50,736 bases of DNA, from positions 1 through 50,736 of the forward strand of contig JAPLCJ010000050.1 of NCBI GenBank assembly GCA_026392255.1, in the 5' to 3' direction. Each line of letters starts with the position of its first letter. Within the stretch, counting starts at the first letter, position 1. Origin of the DNA: Solirubrobacterales bacterium. Its GTDB lineage: Bacteria > Actinomycetota > Thermoleophilia > Solirubrobacterales > Solirubrobacteraceae. The translations under genes were made by a program, and so were the position numbers. The notes under the pieces were generated by a model, which searched no databases, was not told the DNA's origin, and saw nothing but the letters and a program-made list of their open reading frames with translations. Below are positions 1-8,183 of this stretch, in pieces.

Positions 1-942
1 GTCGCAGTGATCGGAACGGGCGCCAGTGCAGTGCAGTTTGTCCCCGAGCTGGCCGAGGTGGCTGGACAGTTGGATGTCTACCAGCGGACGGGGAACTGGT
101 TTATGCCGCGCCGTAACCGCACCTACCCGAGGGCACTCGCGTTCGCAATCAAGCGAATTCCTGGCGTGCAGGCTTGGCGCCGCAAGTTCATCTTCTACTA
201 CGGCGAGACCCTGACCGCCATGATCCGCCATCCGCGGACCTTAGGGATGGTCGGTCGAGCGCGGTCCACACTCTTTATGCGAACACAGGTCAAGGACCCA
301 ATCCTTAGAAGCAAGATTTGGCCCGACTACACCTTTGGGTGCAAGAGGGTTCTGTTTAGCTCCTACTTCCTCCCCGCTCTCCAACTTCCAAATGTTGAAC
401 TGCTGACCGACGCGGTGACAGGGTTCACGGCCGAAGCCGTGGTCACCGCCGATGGAGTGAAGCGGCCGACCGATGTCGTAATTCTTGGCACCGGGTTTAA
501 GACGAATGACTTCATGTTCCCAATGGAGATCACGGGCCGCTCAGGACTTGATCTCCACGCAGCTTGGTCTGACGGACCGCACGCACACCTGGGAATGACG
601 GTGCCGGATTTCCCATCCATGTTCCTGATGTACGGTCCCAACACCAACACGTCAGGTGGCTCAATCCTCGTCTACCTCGAAGCCCAAGCCGCTTTCATTC
701 GGCAGGCACTTGAAACTGTCCGAGACCGTGGAGCCTCAGCCATCTCGGTAAGGCCCGAAATTGATGCTGCCTCAGATCGGGAGACTCAAACCAACTTTGA
801 AGGCACAGCTTGGGTGCGCTGCGATTCTTGGTATCGGGACCGCGAGGGCCGCGTTGTCGCTAACTGGCCTGGTTACATGACCCAGTACGTGCGTCGAACC
901 CAACAGTTCGACGCAGCCGAGTACGAGTTCCTCAACTACTAA
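1..942 (+). CDS. Flavin-containing monooxygenase, C-terminal part (5' end outside window)
   Basis: The reading frame is open from the first base, so this is the 3' part of a longer gene. The translation begins with VAVIGTGASAVQ, the second (NADPH-binding) Rossmann glycine motif GxGxSA of class B flavin monooxygenases of the cyclohexanone/Baeyer-Villiger or hydroxyacetophenone monooxygenase type. Further on, the segment VVILGTGFKTNDF matches the conserved ATG/GTGF motif near the C-terminus of these enzymes, and LMYGPNTN is also typical. About 313 residues are visible; the FAD-binding first half is missing. The family inserts one oxygen atom from O2 into ketones or heteroatoms using NADPH. The substrate cannot be told from sequence. 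The gene converges on the aquaporin gene with a 14-base gap. Confidence 0.85.
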   Translation, partial: VAVIGTGASAVQFVPELAEVAGQLDVYQRTGNWFMPRRNRTYPRALAFAIKRIPGVQAWRRKFIFYYGETLTAMIRHPRTLGMVGRARSTLFMRTQVKDPILRSKIWPDYTFGCKRVLFSSYFLPALQLPNVELLTDAVTGFTAEAVVTADGVKRPTDVVILGTGFKTNDFMFPMEITGRSGLDLHAAWSDGPHAHLGMTVPDFPSMFLMYGPNTNTSGGSILVYLEAQAAFIRQALETVRDRGASAISVRPEIDAASDRETQTNFEGTAWVRCDSWYRDREGRVVANWPGYMTQYVRRTQQFDAAEYEFLNY

Positions 943-956
943 ACCTCGGGCGCCCA

Positions 957-1772
957 TCAGGGCTTGTAGGGCTCCAAGATCTCAGGGTTGATCGTCCCCT
1001 GCGCCGCTAGGGAGCCCGACCTGCCGCCTCCCGGCCCTCGCAGGACCATCGCCATCCCCGCCGCCAGAATGCTCCCTAGGACTGGCCCCGCAAGATAGAC
1101 CCAGTAAGACGTCAAGTTGCCGGAGACCAGACCAGGACCAAGTGTCCTTACGGGGTTCATGGAAGCGCCTGACAGCGGGCTGGCCCAGAGACCTGCAAGC
1201 GCGATGTAGCCCCCGACTCCAATCGCCCCAATGATGCCTATGTTCTGCGCGCCTGATGCCGTCCCAAGGATCACGCTAACTAGGCCAAGCGTCAGGACAA
1301 CCTCGATCAGGAACGCCGACGTGTCGGAGCTGGTCGCCGCAGGAAAGCTGCCGCCAAAGCTGGCCGAGACATCAAGCACTTCCTGCAGGAACCAGGCCGC
1401 ACCAAGGGCGCCAACAATCTGGGCTGCCAGATAGCCCGGGAGCCGACTCCAAGGAAAGTCACGCCTCAGAGCAAACGCAACACTGACAACTGGGTTGAGA
1501 TGAGCGCCAGAAACCTTGCCCATAAACATGATGATTGCCATCACCATCAGGCCCGGGGCAACAACCGCAGCCACGCGCCCAACGCTCCCAGGAAACGCAG
1601 CGTCCATCATTGGGCCACCGGCGGCGACAAGTACTAGGAAGAACGTCCCAAAGGCCTCCGCAATAAGGCGGCGCCACTCCTGCTTCGGATCCCTGAAATC
1701 ACTCAGCCTGGTTTCAACCTCAGCGATGATCTGGGGAAACACAGACTCAGGGTTGAGCTGGTTGGACCTCAC
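957..1772 (-). CDS. MIP-family channel (aquaporin/glycerol facilitator-like)
   Basis: This 271-residue membrane protein has the internal two-fold repeat and about six hydrophobic segments of the major intrinsic protein family. Half-helix motifs are present at SGAHLNPVV and GASMNPVRTLGP. In both, the usual NPA triplet reads NPV, while the Arg of the selectivity filter after the second motif is kept. MIP channels pass water, glycerol or other small neutral solutes across the cytoplasmic membrane. The substrate is not predictable here. The start is a GTG at 1772 with no clear ribosome binding site. A hydrophilic N-terminal stretch of about 40 residues precedes the first membrane helix. It is the last gene of the leftward run and lies downstream of ssrA, separated from it by a terminator hairpin. 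Confidence 0.85.
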   Translation of the reverse strand: MRSNQLNPESVFPQIIAEVETRLSDFRDPKQEWRRLIAEAFGTFFLVLVAAGGPMMDAAFPGSVGRVAAVVAPGLMVMAIIMFMGKVSGAHLNPVVSVAFALRRDFPWSRLPGYLAAQIVGALGAAWFLQEVLDVSASFGGSFPAATSSDTSAFLIEVVLTLGLVSVILGTASGAQNIGIIGAIGVGGYIALAGLWASPLSGASMNPVRTLGPGLVSGNLTSYWVYLAGPVLGSILAAGMAMVLRGPGGGRSGSLAAQGTINPEILEPYKP

Positions 1773-1803
1773 TTACACCACCCTACTCCCCAACACAACG
1801 TCA

Positions 1804-1856
1804 CTAAATAAGAACTCACTCCAGCTGGCCTGACCATTGGTCGGACCGGCTGGAGT
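1804..1856 (-). terminator. Intrinsic terminator of ssrA
   Basis: Just downstream of the tmRNA 3' end, an 8-bp perfect inverted repeat (ACTCCAGC / GCTGGAGT, 1818-1825 and 1849-1856) encloses an inner pairable stem. On the minus strand it is followed by a T-rich stretch (GTTCTTATTT). Position and form fit a Rho-independent terminator for ssrA. Confidence 0.7.
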
Positions 1857-1864
1857 GGGATTAG

Positions 1865-2228
1865 TGGAGACGGCGGGAGTCGAACCCGCGTCCGCAGCTG
1901 TGCAAAGAGTGGTGTCTACGAGTGTGTCCGGTGCTCTGATCTCATCCCTGGGTCGCCGCACCGGCGGGGTTACCTGGGACCAGTCCTCCTGAAAATGTCC
2001 CCGGATTGGCGAGGTCTTTCCTCACCGGGTGATCCTGCTGTTGATACCGGCGATCCCCGCCGCAGGCTTCGGGGGCCGATACCCCACTCGTCTAGTTTTT
2101 GCTAGACAGCGAGGGCGTACTCATGTGAGTCCGCACTTATGGTTTTTGCTGGCTGTTTAACGAGGCCGGCCAGCACCTCGACTCGCAACCACCCCCGCGA
2201 AACAACCGCGTCGAAGCCTGTCGTCCCC
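1865..2228 (-). ncRNA. ssrA: Transfer-messenger RNA (tmRNA)
   Basis: The minus strand begins GGGGACGACAGGCTTCGAC and ends in a T-arm-like GGTTCGACTCCCGCC followed by CGTCTCC-A. The two ends pair over 7 bp (one G-U) as the tRNA-like acceptor stem, with the discriminator A at 1865; CCA is not encoded (CTA follows). The mRNA-like part lies at 2102-2149: resume codon GCA, then tag AKTISADSHEYALAV and stop TAG. A 6-bp hairpin with an AAAAA loop (2090-2107) overlaps the stop, as in the helix that follows the tag in tmRNAs. The RNA rescues ribosomes stalled on non-stop mRNA together with SmpB, encoded about 1.2 kb upstream. The tag ends in LAV rather than the usual LAA. Ends were set by the acceptor pairing and could shift by a base or two. 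Confidence 0.95.
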
Positions 2229-2249
2229 GTGGGTGTTTGTTGTCTAACA

Positions 2250-2277
2250 AGTGTAGCCGTAGCCAAGGAATAAGCAA
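2250..2277 (-). promoter_or_regulatory. Candidate ssrA promoter
   Basis: On the minus strand, TTGCTT (2277-2272) and TACACT (2255-2250) are separated by 16 bases and end about 21 bases before the mature tmRNA 5' end. They resemble the -35 and -10 boxes of the main sigma factor. A short 5' leader removed by RNase P would be expected. This rests on motif similarity only. Confidence 0.4.
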
Positions 2278-2279
2278 AC

Positions 2280-2296
2280 AGCGCGAAGAACGCGCT
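2280..2296 (-). terminator. Terminator-like hairpin after the acyltransferase gene
   Basis: A perfect 6-bp stem (AGCGCG / CGCGCT) with a 5-base loop lies 10 bases past the stop codon of the acyltransferase gene. On the minus strand it is followed by GTTTGCTTATT. It probably ends the upstream operon before the ssrA promoter. The stem is short, so efficiency is uncertain. Confidence 0.45.
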
Positions 2297-2305
2297 CTTG
2301 GCGGG

Positions 2306-3457
2306 CTATCTGGCTGGAACAGACCGGCGGTGAGCCCAGCGGATAGCTGGCTGCTCCACCAAACGCCACGAGAGGGACCCAGCGATCACTGAGACCGACA
2401 GGACCACGCCGATTCGCGGCACAAGCGCATGGGGAAGGAGATCAACCTGCTTCAGCGCCAGTATCAAGGGCAGGTGCCACAGATAAACCCCGTATGAGAT
2501 GACACCCAAGGCAGCGATAGGCCTGAATGCCGTGAGCGTAGCTGCCCGACCACTTCCCCCAACAACGGCCGCGATGACCAGTGCAAAGCCGGCAGACGCC
2601 AGAAGGTGCCCGAACGGCGCGCGCAGGGATTGCAGGGTCATCGGTGCCTCTTTCCAAAAGGCGTGAAGTACGACTACGGCAAGGCCAGTCAGCAAGGTGA
2701 TGTATGTGACTACTGGCCCAAGCGGCCGCTGCCCAAGGGCCTTCCGTCGCTCAATCCAGAGGGCGACGAGCATCCCGCAGGCGAAGTAGCCGATGTAGCC
2801 GGGCAAAGCCTTTCGCCAGACCTCGCTCAGGTCGTGGTCCCAGACCAGGACATTCCAGACGCAGCCACCTGCAACAAGGCCGATTAGCAACAGGGCCTGC
2901 CGGGCGCCGCTCCGCCCAAGCTTCAGGGCAACTAGCCCGATCAGCGGGAGGCAAATGTAGAAGGCCATTTCCACGCAGAGGGTCCAAGCCACCGGGTTGA
3001 ACTGCATGATTGTCGAGCGCGAATAGTTCTGACCAAAAAGGAAAAACACGGGGAGATCCCTCAATGAGGGCGTGATGTGGGAGTAGCCGGAGAGCCCGTA
3101 GATCACAAGACAGCCGAGCAGGTTGGCGTAGTAGGCGGGGACAATTCTCGCGAACCGCTTCTTACCGTAGGCACGCGCACTCACACGCTCTCCCCCTGTC
3201 ACGGCAGCACGCACGAAGCTTCCGTAGAGGAGGTAGCCCGACAGCACAAAAAAGCACAAAAGTCCAGTGTTCAGAGTGAAGAAAACATGGTCAATGACCG
3301 CGAAGTGACCATGCTTGGGACGGTCCAATCGATAGAGCCAGACATGAAAGACAAGGACTGAGAGTGCGGCAAGCCCACGCAAACCGTCAAGCCCAGCTGA
3401 CCTCTTCCCGTCAACTGAAAGGTCAGCGGCGATGACGCTCCGCCCTATCCATCTCAC
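2306..3457 (-). CDS. Acyltransferase family 3 membrane protein (OafA/YrhL type)
   Basis: The 383-residue protein begins with a short hydrophilic stretch and then DGLRGLAALSVLVFHVW, the R-x10-H signature of acyltransferase-3 (Acyl_transf_3) integral membrane enzymes. About ten hydrophobic helices follow, including the conserved YGVYLWHLPLIL near the end. Such proteins move acetyl or other acyl groups onto surface polysaccharides, peptidoglycan, lipids or exported small molecules. The acceptor here is unknown. The ATG start at 3457 overlaps the end of smpB by 35 bases, so translation may be coupled. No later in-frame ATG precedes the signature. Its place between smpB and ssrA looks like an insertion into an otherwise common ribosome-rescue pair. 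Confidence 0.85.
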   Translation of the reverse strand: MRWIGRSVIAADLSVDGKRSAGLDGLRGLAALSVLVFHVWLYRLDRPKHGHFAVIDHVFFTLNTGLLCFFVLSGYLLYGSFVRAAVTGGERVSARAYGKKRFARIVPAYYANLLGCLVIYGLSGYSHITPSLRDLPVFFLFGQNYSRSTIMQFNPVAWTLCVEMAFYICLPLIGLVALKLGRSGARQALLLIGLVAGGCVWNVLVWDHDLSEVWRKALPGYIGYFACGMLVALWIERRKALGQRPLGPVVTYITLLTGLAVVVLHAFWKEAPMTLQSLRAPFGHLLASAGFALVIAAVVGGSGRAATLTAFRPIAALGVISYGVYLWHLPLILALKQVDLLPHALVPRIGVVLSVSVIAGSLSWRLVEQPAIRWAHRRSVPAR

Positions 3458-3914
3458 GCTTCATTTCCTTGTCCTTCAAGGTTCTCCGCTTGTCATGAAG
3501 CTGCTTGCCTCGCGCAACCGCGATCTCAACCTTGGCGTGCTGACCAGAGAAGTAGATCTTCGTTGGAACCAGAGTCAGCCCCTTTTCGGCGGTCTGGCCT
3601 AAGAGCTTCTCAATCTGCCTGCGGTGGAGGAGCAGCTTCCGGGGACGTTCGGGAAGGTGGTTGTCATGAGCAGCCGGCGTGTAGTGCGGGATGTGCATGT
3701 TCAGCAGCCATACCTCACCTCGCTCAATCGTGGCGTAGGCGTCTGAAAGCTGAGCAGTCCCCTGCCTAAGTGCCTTTACCTCGGTGCCGAGCAACTGAAT
3801 TCCACATTCGTACTTGTCGAGGAATTCATACTTGTGACCAGCGCGCCGATTATTGGCGACTATGCCGCTGGTAATTGGATCCTTGATCCCACCCTTGTTC
3901 TTCTTTGCAGCCAT
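3423..3914 (-). CDS. smpB: SsrA-binding protein SmpB
   Basis: At 163 residues this is the usual SmpB length. The body (IVANNRRAGHKYEFLDKYECGIQLLGTEVKALRQG) is the characteristic OB-fold start of SmpB. The C-terminal basic tail (RRTLKDKEMKREMDRAERHRR) is the segment that becomes helical in the mRNA channel of a stalled ribosome. SmpB binds the tRNA-like domain of tmRNA, encoded about 1.2 kb downstream, and delivers it to the A site. The gene follows the RNase R gene by 26 bases, giving an rnr-smpB-(acyltransferase)-ssrA order that joins ribosome rescue to decay of the faulty mRNA. The ATG at 3914 is the only sensible start. Confidence 0.97.
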   Translation of the reverse strand: MAAKKNKGGIKDPITSGIVANNRRAGHKYEFLDKYECGIQLLGTEVKALRQGTAQLSDAYATIERGEVWLLNMHIPHYTPAAHDNHLPERPRKLLLHRRQIEKLLGQTAEKGLTLVPTKIYFSGQHAKVEIAVARGKQLHDKRRTLKDKEMKREMDRAERHRR

Positions 3915-3940
3915 CGCTGATCAACTCCTCCCAGCGAAGA

Positions 3941-6082
3941 CTAGTCGCGGGAGGCATCGGGATAGAGGTCACAGCGTCCCCGTGGACAATCCACGCGCCC
4001 AACCTCAACCTTGATCTGATCGCCAAGCCTGAGGCGCTTGCCCGTATCGGCAATCAGCATCGTCTGCTCCTCGTTGAGATCCCACCAGCCGTCTTTGAGC
4101 CGACGCACAGGGAGCATTCCTTCAAAACCGCCGCCGAAGTCAACGAACAGGCCGGCGCCAATCACACCAACGATCTCCCCGTCAAAGACTGTGTCGCTCC
4201 CGGCCGTACTGAGTTCCCTGGCAAGCAGGAAGCAGCTGACGATGTCGTCGGCGTCACGCTCAACAACCATCGCCTCGCGTTCACGCGCGCTCGTCCACTC
4301 GCCAAGCTCCCCAATGGCTCCAGCCGAGGGCTTGTCCTCACCTAGACCGAGGGAGGCTAGAAGCGCCCTGTGAACAACGATGTCTGGGTATCGGCGAATC
4401 GGCGATGTGAAGTGACAGTAGTCCTCTAGCCCAAGTCCGCTGTGGCCGAGGGGATCTTCGTCGTATCGGGCCTGTTGGAGCGCCCTCAAGACGAGCGTCG
4501 TGATCCCCAGACGTCCCCGATTCTCCTTGCGTGTCCAGTGATCCACCAGAACTGAGGCTTCCGAAGAGATCCTCACTCCGTCGCTTGGCGACATCGCCTT
4601 CGGAGCGGGCGGCGTAGGGATATCCAATGACGCAAGCCTGTTCAACAGAACCTCGACCTTGGCTGGATCTGGCCGTTCATGCACTCGGTGAAGCGCAGGA
4701 GCCTTGCGCTCGACAAGAATCCGAGCGATCTCGGAGTTGGCTGCAACCATCAGCATCTCAATCAACCGATGGCTCTCAGTCTGTTCAACCTGGCGCCACC
4801 CGGTGACGTTGCCCTCCTCATCAAAGATGAACTCTGGCTCAGGACGGTTGATCGCCAGGGCGTGCCGTTCTGCCCTGCGGGCCGCCAGTGCGAGTGACAC
4901 GCCCCGAGCAACCTCCAGTGGAGTAGCCCATGGCTCACGGGCAGCAACCTCGCCTCGCAGGATCTGATCAACCTCGTCGTAGTCCAACCGCTCATCTGAC
5001 CTGATAATTGACCTTGAGACCTCGCTGGCCACGCAGTCGGGTCCATCGAAGTCCATTCGGATTGTGACCGCCAGACGATCCTCCCCAGGAAGGAGCGAAC
5101 AGGCGCCGCTGCTAAGTGAGTGAGGAATCATCGGCTCAACGGCGCCAGGAACGTAGACACTGGTTGAGCGCCGTCGGGCTTCGTCATCAAGCTTGGACCC
5201 AGGTCGAACAAACGCTGAGACGTCGGCGATGTGTACCCAGACACGGCTCTGCCCGTTGGGGAGTAGCTCGGCGCTGATTGCGTCGTCGAAGTCCCTCGCT
5301 GAAGTCGGGTCAATCGTGAAGGTTGTTAGGTCACGTAGGTCAGTTCTGTCGCCGGCTTCAATCTGGCTCGACACAGCTTCGGCTTCAGCCTCAACTGCCT
5401 TTGGAAACTCGCGACTCAAACCCCGATCGAGCATCAACGCCTCGAGCACATCACGGGCGTTCTCGATCCTTCCTACTACTCGCTCAACCTTCGCCAACCC
5501 ACTCCGGTCCCGCTCAAGTGGTGGAAGCAGGACAAGGTCTCCCTCACGAAGCCTAGGCTGGTCACGGCCGCCGGAATCGATCGGCCTGCGAGGACCTGGC
5601 CCGAAGATCGGCTCGGCCGTGTCCTTACGACCCCGCTTGACAATCACGCCGATACGGCTGATCGGTGGGGCGGAATCTGATCCGGCGGGGGCGCCACGCT
5701 GCGGAGCCTTGACCGCCGGCTTGGCAGCACCCTTGGGCCCGCGCCTGTCCGGGTCCTTGCCTCGTTCCTTCTTGTCAGGCCTGAATCCGCGCGGAGGCTT
5801 GGGCCTACCCCGAGTAACGGACTGGTTGTCCTCTACCTCGAGGATGAGTGGCGTGTTCTCAACACCTGTGGAACGGGAAGCCTTATTGCCCTTCTTACCC
5901 TTTCCTCCCTGCTTTGGCGTGGGCTCAACAACTGGCCCCGTGCCCTTGACCTTCGTCTTTACCTTTGAGCGGGGCTTGCCCGATCGGCTTGTTGCAGCTT
6001 TTCCGCCCCCACGCTTGCGTTTGATGCCGTCACCGTCACGCTTCTTACCGCGGCTCTTGCCGCCACCGCCTTTGTTGCTCAC
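3941..6082 (-). CDS. rnr: Ribonuclease R (RNase II/RNB family exoribonuclease)
   Basis: The 713-residue protein has a basic, Gly/Lys/Arg/Pro-rich and probably disordered N-terminus of about 140 residues. A cold-shock-like region follows (about 140-240), then the RNB catalytic domain (about 250-570) with TIDPTSARDFDDA, whose aspartates bind the catalytic metal. A C-terminal S1 domain runs from about 635 to 705. It degrades RNA 3' to 5', including structured RNA and mRNA released by trans-translation. In E. coli RNase R the Lys-rich extension is at the C-terminus; here the chain ends just after S1 and the basic extension is N-terminal. The ATG overlaps the S41 protease stop by four bases (ATGA), and smpB follows directly, so co-expression is likely. 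Confidence 0.93.
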   Translation of the reverse strand: MSNKGGGGKSRGKKRDGDGIKRKRGGGKAATSRSGKPRSKVKTKVKGTGPVVEPTPKQGGKGKKGNKASRSTGVENTPLILEVEDNQSVTRGRPKPPRGFRPDKKERGKDPDRRGPKGAAKPAVKAPQRGAPAGSDSAPPISRIGVIVKRGRKDTAEPIFGPGPRRPIDSGGRDQPRLREGDLVLLPPLERDRSGLAKVERVVGRIENARDVLEALMLDRGLSREFPKAVEAEAEAVSSQIEAGDRTDLRDLTTFTIDPTSARDFDDAISAELLPNGQSRVWVHIADVSAFVRPGSKLDDEARRRSTSVYVPGAVEPMIPHSLSSGACSLLPGEDRLAVTIRMDFDGPDCVASEVSRSIIRSDERLDYDEVDQILRGEVAAREPWATPLEVARGVSLALAARRAERHALAINRPEPEFIFDEEGNVTGWRQVEQTESHRLIEMLMVAANSEIARILVERKAPALHRVHERPDPAKVEVLLNRLASLDIPTPPAPKAMSPSDGVRISSEASVLVDHWTRKENRGRLGITTLVLRALQQARYDEDPLGHSGLGLEDYCHFTSPIRRYPDIVVHRALLASLGLGEDKPSAGAIGELGEWTSAREREAMVVERDADDIVSCFLLARELSTAGSDTVFDGEIVGVIGAGLFVDFGGGFEGMLPVRRLKDGWWDLNEEQTMLIADTGKRLRLGDQIKVEVGRVDCPRGRCDLYPDASRD

Positions 6083-7272
6083 TTCGTATGCCGCGGCTGT
6101 GATGCGGCAAGCACTGCAGCCGCAAGGGCAGCAGCCGGGGTTGCGCTGGCTGGAACGGCAACATTGGGCTTGAGTCCTGATCCTGCCTTTACTCCTCCGC
6201 CGCCGAGATTGCGCCCCGACGGAGTGAAGTACTCGCCCACAGTGATGTCCAGTGCGCCACCGTTAGTTAGTGGGGTGACTTCCTGGAAAACCCCCTTGCC
6301 GAAGGTGCGTGTTCCAACTACCAGGCCTCGGTGAGTGTCCTGGATTGCGCCAGCGACTATCTCGGAAGCAGAGGCGGTTCCCCTGTCCACTAGGACCACC
6401 ACAGGGATGTTGGAAGGGATGGCGTTGCCTGTTGCCTCGTAGACCTGCTCTGCTCGATTCCTGCCCTTGGTGGAAACAATGGGCCCCTTCGCAATGAAGA
6501 CGCTGCCGACTGCGACGCCCTCGTTAAGGAGACCTCCGCCGTTGCTACGCAGGTCAAGGACAATTCCCGTTGCACCCAACCGCAGCAGGCGCTTGGTCGC
6601 CGTGGAAACCTGTGCTCCTGCTCCGCGGACAAATCCGCTCAGGGCAACAACGCCAATCTTTTTGCCATTGCCAGCGATAACCATCTTCGACCGGACTGAC
6701 GGCACATGGATTGTGGCCCGCTTGAGACGGAGAGTCCTCGGCTTACCAGCCTTTGACACAACTCCAATCGTCACTGGCGAACCGGGCGGGCCGGTCACAA
6801 GGCCGACAGACGAGTTGATGGGCTTACCGGCAAGCGGCCGCCCGTTGACGCTGACGACCAGTTCGCCTGCCTTCAAACCGGCTTTCTGCGCGGGAGTTCC
6901 GGCGAACACAGATGTGATCAGAAGCCCTCGCTTAGAGAAGGCGACGTTAAGTCCGATTCCAGAGAAGTGAGGGTTCTCTGAGTGTTGGAACGCCTTGTAA
7001 GCGGCTGGATCAAGGTAGGCCGAGAACCGGTCATGAAGGCTAGCCACGACACCCTGCACTCCCCGATCCTGAATCTGGGAGGTAGGGATCGGCCTGTAGT
7101 AATCATCACGCACGAGCCGCGCAGCCTCGTTGAAGGCGGTTTCATCCGTGGGACCTGCCAACGCCCGCAGTGGTTGTGGAAGCGAGAGTGGGTTTGCGCC
7201 CAGCCGAATGCCTGCCACCAACACAAGAGAGAGGGTGAGGGTCAGAGCAGCAAGTCTTAGAAAGGTACGCAT
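6079..7272 (-). CDS. S41-family C-terminal processing peptidase (CtpA-like)
   Basis: The 397-residue protein starts with a hydrophobic signal anchor (LAALTLTLSLVLVAG). A PDZ domain (about 95-180) with GIGLNVAF and TPAQKAGLKAGELVVSVNG follows, then the S41 catalytic domain. The nucleophile Ser is in RGTASASEIVAGA and the general-base Lys in GTRTFGKGVFQ, the Ser/Lys dyad of tail-specific proteases. These act outside the membrane and often trim cell-wall hydrolases or their regulators. It lies 32 bases after ftsX and overlaps rnr by four bases. In many bacteria an M23/EnvC-type hydrolase or activator gene stands between ftsX and this protease; none is present here. Confidence 0.92.
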   Translation of the reverse strand: MRTFLRLAALTLTLSLVLVAGIRLGANPLSLPQPLRALAGPTDETAFNEAARLVRDDYYRPIPTSQIQDRGVQGVVASLHDRFSAYLDPAAYKAFQHSENPHFSGIGLNVAFSKRGLLITSVFAGTPAQKAGLKAGELVVSVNGRPLAGKPINSSVGLVTGPPGSPVTIGVVSKAGKPRTLRLKRATIHVPSVRSKMVIAGNGKKIGVVALSGFVRGAGAQVSTATKRLLRLGATGIVLDLRSNGGGLLNEGVAVGSVFIAKGPIVSTKGRNRAEQVYEATGNAIPSNIPVVVLVDRGTASASEIVAGAIQDTHRGLVVGTRTFGKGVFQEVTPLTNGGALDITVGEYFTPSGRNLGGGGVKAGSGLKPNVAVPASATPAAALAAAVLAASQPRHTK

Positions 7273-7304
7273 CAGTGAATGAGGTTATCGGCGCAGCTGG
7301 TGCG

Positions 7305-8183
7305 TCAGACGCGAAGGTAGCGCCGCAACGAAACAACTGACCCAGCCGCGGAGACCGCCGCCCCCGCCGCGAGCAGGATAAGTACCAGCAAGGGGAACGA
7401 AATAGTCCGTGGAGCGGCGATCAGTGCGAAGTCATTTGCCAGCGGGTCAAGCAGAGCAACCTTGGCGAATCCCAAGATGGCAACCGCACCTAACGAACCA
7501 GCCGTCCCGACGATTAGCGCCTCGACCACGAAAGGCCAACGGATGAAGGGGTCGGTCGCGCCAACAAGCTTCATCACCTCGACCTCACGCCTTCTGGAGA
7601 AGAGTGAAAGTCGGATCGTGTTGGCAACCAGCAGGATCGAAGCCGCCACAAGAAGGGCCGCCAACACGCCGACAGTGAACTTCACAAATCTCGTTGCCTG
7701 AAGAATCTTCGTCGTATCGTCACGACGGTCGCGAACGCTATCTATCCCCGGGTCGGTCGCCTTCACTTGGAGCAGAGCATCCTTGAGCTGAGTTACGTCA
7801 TCCGCGTTTTTGGGTGTCACACGGAACGTGTCGGGTAGTGGGTTACTGCCGAGCAATGCGTAGGCCTCAGGATCACGTTTGCTCTCCGTCTCATAGGCCT
7901 TTTCCTTATTGACATATTCGACCTTCCCCACTCCAGAGACACCGTCAAGCTTGATGCGAACCCGCTGAACATCGCTCGAGGTCGCCCCGGTGGTCATGTA
8001 GACGTCCACGAGGACTCGTCCCCGCACACTGTTGGCCGCCCCATTTGCTGCCTGCACGATTGGGATGAACACACCGAGCACGAGCATCGTCACAAGCACC
8101 GCCACCATTGCTGCGAACGACGGCATGGCGTTCCTGCGCAGTGTCCTGAAGGCCTCGCTGAGGAAGAACTTGAAGCTATCCAT
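7305..8183 (-). CDS. ftsX: Cell division protein FtsX (ABC-type permease subunit)
   Basis: The 292-residue protein has the FtsX layout: a cytoplasmic N-terminus (FFLSEAFRTLRRN), a first membrane helix (about 20-45), a periplasmic/extracytoplasmic domain to about residue 165, then three more helices ending with VVSLRRYLRV. The motif SRRREVEVMKLVGATDPFIRWPFVVE is diagnostic. With FtsE it forms the FtsEX complex that activates peptidoglycan hydrolases at the division site. Its ATG shares one base with the ftsE stop codon (TAATG), so translation is coupled. The hydrolase partner is not encoded next to it. Confidence 0.95.
   Translation of the reverse strand: MDSFKFFLSEAFRTLRRNAMPSFAAMVAVLVTMLVLGVFIPIVQAANGAANSVRGRVLVDVYMTTGATSSDVQRVRIKLDGVSGVGKVEYVNKEKAYETESKRDPEAYALLGSNPLPDTFRVTPKNADDVTQLKDALLQVKATDPGIDSVRDRRDDTTKILQATRFVKFTVGVLAALLVAASILLVANTIRLSLFSRRREVEVMKLVGATDPFIRWPFVVEALIVGTAGSLGAVAILGFAKVALLDPLANDFALIAAPRTISFPLLVLILLAAGAAVSAAGSVVSLRRYLRV

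Noticed and set aside
5193-6173. A 326-codon open frame on the plus strand opposite the RNase R gene
   Set aside because: It is antisense to the low-complexity and RNB coding region and its translation is Ser/Arg/Pro-rich with no family signature; a shadow of GC-rich coding.
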